This document shows, in pieces, positions 46,883 through 54,635 of a stretch of DNA of 64,000 bases. Within the stretch, counting starts at the first letter, position 1. Every line of letters starts with the position of its first letter. Both the position numbers and the translations under genes were made by a program. The DNA comes from Compostimonas suwonensis (GTDB lineage: Bacteria; Actinomycetota; Actinomycetes; Actinomycetales; Microbacteriaceae). Location of the stretch: the NCBI RefSeq assembly GCF_002797855.1, contig NZ_PGFB01000002.1:682001-746000 (forward strand), read 5' to 3'. A model generated the notes under the pieces. The model made no database searches, had not been told where the DNA came from, and saw only the letters and a program-made list of their open reading frames with translations.

Positions 46883-47713
46883 TCACGCCGCATCCGTGGA
46901 TCGCCAGGCGCTGTGCAGCCGATCCCTGATCAGATCCTCGTACTCGTGGAACCGCCGCTCGGCGAAGAGCCGTTGATTCCGAGGCCTCGGCAGCTCGATG
47001 TCGATCACGTCGACGATACGACCGGGGCGCGGGGCCATCACCACGACGGCGTCGGACATCCGCACCGCCTCCGAGACGGAGTGGGTGACGAACAGCACCG
47101 TCGTCTTCAGCTCATCCCACAGGTCGAGCAGCTGGTCCTGCAGGCTCTCGCGGGTGAACTCGTCGAGGGCGGAGAAGGGCTCGTCCATCAGCAGCACGTC
47201 CGGCTGCAGCCCGAAGGCCCGCACGATGGCCGTGCGCTGCTGCATCCCGCCCGACAGCTGAGCGGGGAGCTTGTCGACGGCGTCTTCGAGCCCGGCTCGT
47301 CTCAAGAGCTCCATCATGTCGGGCTGCACACGTCCACCGCTTCGCTCGGCGAGGTCGCCGATCCGCTCGCGGCGCTTGCCCGCATCCTTGTTGACCTTCT
47401 GCGGGAGGGTGACGTTGCCCAGCACCGAGAGCCACGGCAGCAGCGCCGGCGACTGCGGCACGAGCCCGATGAGCTTCGCCGCGCAGGCCTCGTCCGGGCT
47501 GACGTCGTGCACACGAACCGTGCCCCGGTCGGCCGTCTCGAGGCCGGCGACGATGCGCAGGAGCGTGGACTTGCCGCATCCGCTCGGCCCGATGAGACTC
47601 ACGAAACGGCCCGGCTCGATCGACAGATCGACGTCGCTCAGGGCGATCATCCCCGATGATCCGTAGCCGTACACCTTGCCGACCGAGCTCAATTCAACAG
47701 CTGGCGTCGCCAT
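46883..47713 (-). CDS. ABC transporter ATP-binding protein (NitT/TauT/ThiZ type)
   Basis: 276 residues. Walker A GPSGCGKSTLLRI, signature LSGGMQQRTAIVRAF and Walker B VLLMDEPFSALDEFTRE are all intact. GGAGGG five bases upstream supports the ATG at 47713. This is the first gene of the nine-gene minus-strand operon that runs to 38865; most junctions overlap or are short. Confidence 0.95.
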   Translation of the reverse strand: MATPAVELSSVGKVYGYGSSGMIALSDVDLSIEPGRFVSLIGPSGCGKSTLLRIVAGLETADRGTVRVHDVSPDEACAAKLIGLVPQSPALLPWLSVLGNVTLPQKVNKDAGKRRERIGDLAERSGGRVQPDMMELLRRAGLEDAVDKLPAQLSGGMQQRTAIVRAFGLQPDVLLMDEPFSALDEFTRESLQDQLLDLWDELKTTVLFVTHSVSEAVRMSDAVVVMAPRPGRIVDVIDIELPRPRNQRLFAERRFHEYEDLIRDRLHSAWRSTDAA

Positions 47714-47736
47714 ACACACCCTCCATACCGTCTGCG

Positions 47737-47758
47737 GACACGAGTGTCTGCTCTTATA
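47737..47758 (-). promoter_or_regulatory. -10 box and operator of the RutA-like operon
   Basis: On the minus strand a -10-like TATAAG (47753-47758) is followed by an inverted repeat GACAC (47744-47748 complement) and GTGTC (47737-47741 complement) with a two-base spacer, extended by matching GC pairs on both sides. The repeat covers the expected transcription start. I see no good -35 box, which suggests activation or a weak promoter. Confidence 0.5.
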
Positions 47759-47794
47759 TGGCGGAGAGCGTGCGTAGCGAGTTCGATGTCTGCC

Positions 47795-47848
47795 ACGCGG
47801 AATCCGCGTCTTGGGTTATGACGCTACCCCGGCCATGTTTCGCGAAAC
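47795..47848. promoter_or_regulatory. Two further palindromes upstream of the RutA-like operon
   Basis: ACGCGGA (47795-47801) and TCCGCGT (47803-47809) are perfect inverted copies around one A. A perfect 12-bp palindrome GTTTCGCGAAAC lies at 47837-47848. Both are upstream of the -10 box and could be activator sites for the operon or end signals for the hypothetical gene. No regulator gene is adjacent. Confidence 0.45.
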
Positions 47849-47871
47849 CGCATGTGCAGATTGCACGCACG

Positions 47872-48294
47872 TTAACTCTCGCTGCGCAGCCGCTCCACCC
47901 GTTCGCCGTCGAACACGTACACCTCGATGCCGAGATCGACCGCGGCCACGGCCACCCATCCGCCCAGCGCCTGCACGACGAGCCGGGTGACCACGAGCAC
48001 CGCGCGCTCCGCGTTCGGAACACTCTCGCGCAACCAGAGCAGCTTGAAGAGATCGGCCATGACCTTGTTGCGGTAGGACGGCTTGTAGGCACCCTGGTTG
48101 GCGACGAGCTGAACGACGATCCGCCCGTCGGCGTCGATCCCCTCCACCTCGACACGGCTGCCCGCCAGCACGAGCGGCCGCGGGCGCAACTCGACCCCGC
48201 ACTCGTCGCTCATCGCGGCCAGCATCCTCCGCTCCACCGAGCCGGCGGCGAACCGTCTCCACTCGGACGAGGCGTGAGCGTTCGTCACAGGCAT
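47872..48294 (-). CDS. Hypothetical protein, possible PD-(D/E)XK-like fold
   Basis: 140 residues, not assigned to a named family. The segment RVEVEGIDADGRIVVQLVA, followed by NQGAYKPSYRNKVMADLFKL and RAVLVVTRLV, resembles small proteins with a restriction-endonuclease-like core, where an Asp and a following E/Q-x-x motif lie on a beta hairpin and a Lys-rich helix follows. This likeness is weak and from memory. A GTG at 48300 is an alternative start. No defence or mobility genes lie next to it. Confidence 0.65.
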   Translation of the reverse strand: MPVTNAHASSEWRRFAAGSVERRMLAAMSDECGVELRPRPLVLAGSRVEVEGIDADGRIVVQLVANQGAYKPSYRNKVMADLFKLLWLRESVPNAERAVLVVTRLVVQALGGWVAVAAVDLGIEVYVFDGERVERLRSES

Positions 48295-48435
48295 ACGCAC
48301 AGTCTAGGAACGGCTCGTTTCGCCCGTGTTTCGGTCGGAGGGCGTCGCGATCCTGCTCCTCTTCCTCCGGTGGATATCCAAGGCGACGGAGGAAGCCTGG
48401 GCGCCGATCCGCCGCCGAACGACTACCGTTGGCGT

Positions 48436-50262
48436 ATGGCTCCTACAGACACGACCGCGCCCAGTGAGCCCGAGGCTCCCCTCGCCGGCCAGACCTTCTC
48501 GGAGCTCGGGCTCGACGACGCGGTGCTCAAGGCACTGAAAGACGTCGGATACGAGACCCCCTCCGCCATCCAGGCCGCGACGATCCCTCCCCTCCTCGCC
48601 GGCCGCGATGTCGTCGGCCTCGCCCAGACGGGCACAGGCAAGACGGCCGCATTCGCACTGCCGATCCTCTCGCGCCTCGACCTGGCGCAGAAGAGCCCGC
48701 AGGCGCTCGTGCTCGCGCCGACCCGCGAGCTCGCCCTCCAGGTCTGCGAGGCGTTCGAGAAGTACGCCGCCCATCTGCGCGGCGTGCGGGTTCTGCCCGT
48801 CTACGGCGGCCAGGGCTACGGCGTTCAGCTCTCCGCGCTGCGCCGCGGCGTCCATGTCGTCGTCGGCACGCCCGGCCGCATCATGGATCACCTCGACAAG
48901 GGCACCCTCGACCTCTCCGAGCTCAAGTACCTCGTGCTCGACGAGGCCGACGAGATGCTCAAGATGGGCTTCGCCGAAGACGTCGAGACGATCCTCGCCG
49001 ACACCCCCGACGACAAGCAGGTCGCGCTGTTCTCAGCCACCATGCCCGCGCAGATCCGCCGGATCTCGGCGAAGTACCTGCACGACCCTGAAGAGATCAC
49101 GGTCAAGAACAAGACCACGACCTCGGCGAACACGACCCAGCGCTACCTCGTCGTGTCGTACCCGCAGAAGGTCGACGCGCTCACGCGCATCCTCGAGGTC
49201 GAGAACTTCGAGGGCATGATCGTCTTCGTCCGCACCAAGAACGAGACCGAGACGCTCGCCGAGAAGCTGCGGGCCCGCGGATACTCGGCCATGGCCATCA
49301 GCGGAGACGTCGCCCAGGCACAGCGCGAGCGCACTGTGAACCAGCTCAAGTCGGGCAAGCTCGACATCCTGGTGGCGACGGATGTCGCGGCCCGCGGCCT
49401 CGACGTCGATCGCATCAGCCACGTCGTCAACTACGACATCCCGATCGACACCGAGTCGTACGTGCACCGCATCGGGCGCACCGGCCGAGCCGGCCGCAGC
49501 GGAAACGCCATCAGCTTCGTGACCCCGCGCGAGCGCCGCCTGCTCACCGCGATCGAGAAGGCGACCCGCCAGCCGCTCACCGAGATGCACCTCCCGAGCG
49601 TCGACGATGTCAACGCCACGCGTCTCGCACGCTTCGACGACGCGATCACCGATGCCCTCGGCCAGACCGACCGCATCGAGCGCTTCCGCGACATCATCCG
49701 CCATTACATGGAGCACAACGACGTGCCCGAGGTGGATGTCGCGGCCGCACTGGCCGTCGTCGCCCAGGGCGAGACCCCCCTGCTGCTCTCGGCGGAGGAC
49801 GAGCGGGCGCAGCGCCGTGAGCGCGACCGCGACGAGCGCAGCCGGGGAGACCGCGACCGCGGCGATCGTGACCACGGCGACCGGCACGGTGCTCGGGAGC
49901 GGGGCGGCCGCGAGGATCGCTTCGACCGCTCCGATCGCCCGGCGTCGAGTGAGCGCCGTGTGCGCCCCAGCGCCTCGTTGGCGACCTACCGGATCGCCGT
50001 CGGCAGGAGGCACCGCGTGGAGCCCCGCCAGATCGTCGGCGCGATCGCGAACGAGGGCGGGCTGAGCCGCGAGGACTTCGGCGCCATCCAGATCCGCCCC
50101 GACTTCTCACTCGTCGAGCTGCCGTCGAACCTCTCCCACGAGGTGCTCGAGAAGCTCGAGGGCACCCGCATCAGCGGCAAGCTCATCGAGCTGCGCCCCG
50201 ACCGCGGCGGCCCGGTCAGCTACGGAGACGACCGGCCTCCGCGCAAGCCCCGCCACGGCTAG
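48436..50262 (+). CDS. deaD: DEAD-box RNA helicase
   Basis: 608 residues. The helicase core is complete: Q motif FSELGLDDAVLKALKDVGYE, motif I AQTGTGKTAAF, PTRELAL, TPGRIMDHL, DEAD in VLDEADEMLK, SAT, and HRIGRTGRAGR. A disordered, very charged linker of Arg/Asp/Gly repeats (about 455-505) is followed by a DbpA-type RNA-binding domain (YRIAVGRRHRVEPRQIVGAI). This is the CsdA/DeaD type, active in ribosome assembly and RNA decay, often at low temperature. The frame is open far upstream, but the ATG at 48436 begins the conserved part. Confidence 0.94.
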   Translation: MAPTDTTAPSEPEAPLAGQTFSELGLDDAVLKALKDVGYETPSAIQAATIPPLLAGRDVVGLAQTGTGKTAAFALPILSRLDLAQKSPQALVLAPTRELALQVCEAFEKYAAHLRGVRVLPVYGGQGYGVQLSALRRGVHVVVGTPGRIMDHLDKGTLDLSELKYLVLDEADEMLKMGFAEDVETILADTPDDKQVALFSATMPAQIRRISAKYLHDPEEITVKNKTTTSANTTQRYLVVSYPQKVDALTRILEVENFEGMIVFVRTKNETETLAEKLRARGYSAMAISGDVAQAQRERTVNQLKSGKLDILVATDVAARGLDVDRISHVVNYDIPIDTESYVHRIGRTGRAGRSGNAISFVTPRERRLLTAIEKATRQPLTEMHLPSVDDVNATRLARFDDAITDALGQTDRIERFRDIIRHYMEHNDVPEVDVAAALAVVAQGETPLLLSAEDERAQRRERDRDERSRGDRDRGDRDHGDRHGARERGGREDRFDRSDRPASSERRVRPSASLATYRIAVGRRHRVEPRQIVGAIANEGGLSREDFGAIQIRPDFSLVELPSNLSHEVLEKLEGTRISGKLIELRPDRGGPVSYGDDRPPRKPRHG

Positions 50263-50291
50263 CCGGAGCAGGCCGCTCCCCGGGATCGCGT

Positions 50292-50323
50292 CCGCCGCGG
50301 CCGCTCACGATCAGCCGCGGCGG
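50292..50323. terminator. Bidirectional terminator between the helicase and PPOX genes
   Basis: CCGCCGCGG (50292-50300) and CCGCGGCGG (50315-50323) are perfect 9-bp arms with a 14-base loop, placed between two convergent genes. The right arm reaches into the last codons of the PPOX gene. Confidence 0.7.
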
Positions 50324-50748
50324 AATCGGATGCCCGTGACCGTGCGCGGGACGATCTCGAAATAGTTCCACTTGTCGGAGCTCGTCATCGTCTGCAGCCC
50401 CTGCACACCCGATTCCCCGATGAGGGTGTCATCGTCGAGCCGGTGCGCCTCCCCGCGCACGACCACGCTCCACCGTTCCCGCTCGTCGGCCCCGTCGATC
50501 TCGACGGCCACGCTCGGATGCTCGGTCAGACTGACGATCTTCGTCCCCGGCGCGCTGCGGAAGAACAGCGAGCCGTCGTTGACGAGATAGTTGATCGGGA
50601 AGATGTCGGCCCCCTGCTCGTCGACGACGGCGAGCCGGGCGACCTCGGCCGATTCGAGGAGCCGCCAGCACTCCGCCCGGTCGAGTGCCCGGATGCCGGT
50701 GGGCGGCGCAACGGGCGGCTCTGCTCGAAGATACGGATTACGCGTCAT
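50311..50748 (-). CDS. Pyridoxamine 5'-phosphate oxidase family protein
   Basis: 145 residues with the split-barrel flavin-binding fold. IRALDRAECWRLLESAEVAR, FPINYLVNDGSLFFRSAPG and HPSVAVEIDG are typical of small flavin or heme-binding PPOX proteins in actinobacteria. Function not known; F420 binding is possible in this superfamily but cannot be read from the sequence. It ends convergent to the helicase gene. Confidence 0.9.
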   Translation of the reverse strand: MTRNPYLRAEPPVAPPTGIRALDRAECWRLLESAEVARLAVVDEQGADIFPINYLVNDGSLFFRSAPGTKIVSLTEHPSVAVEIDGADERERWSVVVRGEAHRLDDDTLIGESGVQGLQTMTSSDKWNYFEIVPRTVTGIRFRRG

Positions 50749-50847
50749 GGGGTGTGCTCCCTTCCGACGCCACGCTAGCCGCCGAGATCGTCGTGGCGAG
50801 GGACTTTGGTCCCTGCGCCGCGGGCCCGGAGACCGGATGCTGGAGTC

Positions 50848-51324
50848 ATGGACACCTCAGACAGCACACCCGGCACGGCGGCGGGATACACCCGCATCGT
50901 CGTCGGCATCGACGGATCGGACGCATCCGTCGAGGCCCTCCGTCACGCGATCGGCATCGCCGAGAAGTTCGGCTCCTCCGTCAAGGCCGTCACCGTGTGG
51001 AGCTACCCGATCTCGTACACGCCGGTACCCGTCGAATGGTCGCCCGAGGGTGACGCTCGACAGATCGTGGAGCAGGTCGCGACAGCCGTGTTCGGGCCGG
51101 TTCGACCCGAGTGGTTCACCGCGGCGACCAGGGAGGGCTCGCCGGCCCTCGTCCTGATCGACGAGAGCGCCTCGGCCGATCTGATCGTCGTCGGCAGCCG
51201 GGGCCACGGCGGGTTCGCCGGCCTGCTGCTCGGCTCCGTCAGCTCGCAGTGCGCCGAGCACGCGCACTGCCCGGTGCTGGTCGTGCACGATCCGGCAGCC
51301 GAAGCGCGCGGAGCCACGCGGTGA
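50848..51324 (+). CDS. Universal stress protein (UspA family)
   Basis: 158 residues, single Usp domain. YTRIVVGIDGSDASVEALRH at the N-terminus and the ATP-binding GSRGHGGFAGLLLGSVS near the C-terminus are intact, so it belongs to the ATP-binding class. It is divergent from the PPOX gene with about 100 bases between, a pairing typical of dormancy or stress regulons in actinobacteria. Confidence 0.94.
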   Translation: MDTSDSTPGTAAGYTRIVVGIDGSDASVEALRHAIGIAEKFGSSVKAVTVWSYPISYTPVPVEWSPEGDARQIVEQVATAVFGPVRPEWFTAATREGSPALVLIDESASADLIVVGSRGHGGFAGLLLGSVSSQCAEHAHCPVLVVHDPAAEARGATR

Positions 51325-51334
51325 GGGCGCCTGA

Positions 51335-51349
51335 CCGAGCGGCGCTCGG
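51335..51349. terminator. Small hairpin between convergent usp and abc-f genes
   Basis: CCGAGC (51335-51340) and GCTCGG (51344-51349) around GGC form a compact hairpin in the 38-base gap between the two stops. Probably a shared terminator. Confidence 0.5.
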
Positions 51350-51362
51350 CCGCTGACCACGA

Positions 51363-52942
<1,580 letters not shown>

Positions 52943-52958
<16 letters not shown>

Positions 52959-53036
52959 GCCGGGTGCCCTCTCTCACCGTATGACCACCGGCCACGGGGG
53001 CCCAGTCTTCCAGACGGCGCAGATGCCGCCGAATCG
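52943..53036. repeat. 94-bp direct repeat, copy A (abc-f start)
   Basis: Covers the first codons, ribosome-binding site and upstream region of the ABC-F gene. It matches 54423-54516 at a constant offset of 1480 bases with only two mismatches (at 53024 and 53028); the first 81 bases are identical. Confidence 0.95.
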
Positions 53037-53044
53037 ATGCCGCG

Positions 53045-53130
53045 GTCTCCTGGCCCGTCACGGCGCATCTTCTTCGTCACGGCGCCCCGAACACTGTGCG
53101 CCCCGACGAACACCGTACGCCGCGACAACC
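53045..53130. repeat. Long-range direct repeat 1, left copy
   Basis: 86 bases that match 62251-62336 with about six differences. It forms the aberrant 3' end of the RidA pseudogene and contains short internal repeats (GCGCCCCGA twice). The same end is fused to RidA in both copies, so the truncation is older than the duplication. Confidence 0.85.
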
Positions 53131-53460
53131 GTGGAGGGCTTCGGCGTTCACCATCCCCGTCACGGTGAGCCAGGCCGAGTTCCGGTTGGGGTCCCCGATC
53201 GCACGCTTGACGCTGCCGAGCACGGAGAGCACGGTCGCCCTCGCGGCCTCGGTCGCGGCATCCAGCGGCACCTCGGAGGGAACCTTCCCGAAAGGCCCGG
53301 CGAGCACGCCGTCAGCGGTCTGAGCAGAATGGCCCGAGACGCACACCCTGTTGCCACGCGCCCTCGCCCATTCGGAGGAGAAGGCGAAGCACGGCGGAGG
53401 GGTGGCCGGCTGAGGAAGGACCAGGCCGAGCTGCTCGAGCAGGGATGCGACGCGGGACAT
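53077..53460 (-). pseudogene. Truncated RidA/YjgF-family gene
   Basis: The N-terminal two thirds of a RidA-like protein are clear: SLLEQLGLVLPQPATPPP, VSGHSAQTADGVLAGPFG, VPLDAATEAARATVLSVLG and SAWLTVTGMVNAEA. The family would continue for 40 residues with the Arg-containing AIGV motif, but here the frame runs into unrelated sequence and stops. The active-site Arg is lost, so the product is not expected to work. The paralogue at 5088-5555 is intact. Confidence 0.8.
53246..53306. repeat. Long-range direct repeat 2, left copy (inside the RidA pseudogene)
   Basis: 61 bases matching 62347-62407 with very few differences. In the right-hand copy the 115 bases between repeats 1 and 2 are missing. 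Confidence 0.85.
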
Positions 53461-53911
53461 GCTCAGAGGCTATTCACCGCGATCTCACCGAACACGTCGC
53501 GCTCCCGTTTCGAGCCTCTCCTCGGCGGCATGCAGACAACGGGTGTCGTGCGACCTGCACGACAAACGGCCGGAGCCTCAAGGGTTCCTTCACATTTCCA
53601 CGTACGCGTTGTACATTACTTCACAAAACAAAGCGGTAGCAATTCACCATTTATGACGACTTACTTGTCCATTCCATCTGACTGAAAATCATGAGTACAC
53701 CCGATAAACAAGTCAGTACGTTTGAAAGGGAGTTCCATGTCACAAGAAACGGCAAAGCCACTCACCACAAAAGCGAAGACAAGGCAACGACGATTCCTCT
53801 CTGTTCTTGACTGAATAAATAAAGGACAGGAAGGCTTCTTCGTCGGCCGACTGGTCAATATTCATTTCGCCACGGTTGGCCCGGTGCCATCGCCACGATG
53901 AGCCGGGCCGA
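53461..53911. other. AT-rich patch in the rearranged zone
   Basis: About 450 bases without a recognisable gene family. A hairpin with GTCGTGC and GCACGAC arms lies at 53545-53563. From about 53580 to 53870 the sequence is clearly richer in A/T than the rest of the window, pointing to foreign or non-coding origin. The only gene-like signal is the small frame at 53737. Confidence 0.6.
53737..53814 (+). CDS. Possible 25-residue small protein
   Basis: ATG at 53737 is preceded by AAAGGGAG four bases upstream, one of the best ribosome-binding sites in this zone, and the frame ends with TGA at 53812-53814. The peptide starts MSQETAKPLTTK and is very basic (Lys/Arg-rich centre KAKTRQRRF). No family recognised. 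Codons are unlike the GC-rich host genes. It could be a small peptide gene of foreign origin or the surviving start of a lost gene. Confidence 0.35.
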   Translation: MSQETAKPLTTKAKTRQRRFLSVLD

Positions 53912-54205
53912 CTAACCGTCCGCCGTCAGAACGACCGTTACCTGTGTCCCCTCGTCAGCCGGCCGACCGTGGATTCTCACGAACACTCCGCGATCCGCAC
54001 AGCGAACGAAGACTTCAAAAGGCTGATCGCCGGCGCGCTCGGCACCCCACGCCAGTACGTCATCCACATCGGTCACATCACGGAGCTCCCAGTCGTCGAT
54101 GCTCCAGGCAAATCCAGCTCGAGAAGGCGCAGCCCATAGACGCACGCGATAGACGGCCGGGATCGCATCGATGTCGATAACGGGGGTCGTGAGTTCTGCT
54201 CTCAT
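53912..54205 (-). CDS. Small conserved hypothetical protein
   Basis: 97 residues, with no signal peptide or membrane segment. VYRVRLWAAPSRAGFAWSID and DVDDVLAWGAERAGDQPFEV suggest a compact alpha/beta protein; I do not know its function. GGAAGG eight bases upstream supports the ATG at 54205. A decayed second copy lies at 62433-62605. A strong promoter with a perfect palindrome over its -10 box precedes it. Confidence 0.7.
   Translation of the reverse strand: MRAELTTPVIDIDAIPAVYRVRLWAAPSRAGFAWSIDDWELRDVTDVDDVLAWGAERAGDQPFEVFVRCADRGVFVRIHGRPADEGTQVTVVLTADG
54004..54176. repeat. Long-range direct repeat 3, left copy
   Basis: About 173 bases matching 62433-62605 at a constant offset of 8429, with roughly 15% differences. 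It covers most of the small hypothetical gene. Confidence 0.85.
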
Positions 54206-54237
54206 CAGTACTGCCTTCCGTCGTGGCCTCGTTATCT

Positions 54238-54283
54238 GGGCATACTCCAGCGAGTATGCCCCTCAGCGACATGCACCTGTCAA
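54238..54283 (-). promoter_or_regulatory. Promoter and operator of the small hypothetical gene
   Basis: On the minus strand TTGACA (54278-54283) is followed after 19 bases by CATACT (54253-54258). The -10 box lies inside a perfect inverted repeat GGGCATACTC (54238-54247) and GAGTATGCCC (54252-54261) with a four-base spacer. The long spacer and symmetric element suggest tight control by an unknown factor. Confidence 0.55.
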
Positions 54284-54422
54284 GCGCAATGGGTGCGATG
54301 CAGCTTGGTCGTACGACACCCATCGCCTCGGTCTCGGAGCGAGCAAGACCCGTGAAGCGTCAGGCCTGAGCGCTCAGCCACTCCTCAAAGCGGGTCGGCG
54401 CGATACGGGCGACGGTGACGGC

Positions 54423-54516
54423 GTCGAACCAGGCTCATGCCGGGTGCCCTCTCTCACCGTATGACCACCGGCCACGGGGGCCCAGTCTTCCAGACGGCGC
54501 AGACGCCACCGAATCG
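54423..54516. repeat. 94-bp direct repeat, copy B (orphan abc-f start)
   Basis: Copy of 52943-53036. It carries the ABC-F ribosome-binding site and the first five codons (MSLVR on the minus strand), after which the sequence diverges and a stop follows within about a dozen codons. It is therefore an orphan translation start left by a duplication. Confidence 0.95.
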
Positions 54517-54557
54517 GGCAACCGCGGCGTCCCGGCATCGCCTCCGGGCACGCAGAC

Positions 54558-54595
54558 GTCCCGCGGGCCCGTGATCTTTCACGTGCCCGCGGGAC
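54558..54595. terminator. Terminator of the large surface-protein gene
   Basis: Perfect 11-bp arms (GTCCCGCGGGC at 54558-54568 and its complement at 54585-54595) extended inside by GTGA/TCAC pairs around TCTT. It lies 40 bases after the stop of the minus-strand gene. Confidence 0.75.
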
Positions 54596-54635
54596 AATCG
54601 GATGCCGGATGCCGCGCCGAGCGGCAGGCAGCGGG

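Larger units (their letters stand above)
54206..54635. other. Gap with duplicated abc-f start and gene remnant
   Basis: Apart from the promoter above, the repeat copy B and a terminator, this gap holds a short minus-strand frame ending at 54360 (TRFEEWLSAQA at its end), which looks like the C-terminal tail of a lost gene cut by the duplication. No complete gene is visible. Confidence 0.45.

Noticed and set aside
47837-47848. Palindrome GTTTCGCGAAAC considered as a parS site
   Set aside because: The parS consensus has two more bases between the GTTTC and GAAAC arms (CACGTG centre). The spacing here is wrong, so I list it only as a possible operator.
47714-47871. Riboswitch (FMN or TPP) upstream of the flavin-related operon
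   Set aside because: I looked for the conserved core boxes on the minus strand and found none; the leader after the -10 box is also too short.
53037-54422. Insertion sequence between the 94-bp repeats
   Set aside because: No transposase and no terminal inverted repeats. The flanking repeats are far too long for target-site duplications, so a recombination-type duplication is more likely.
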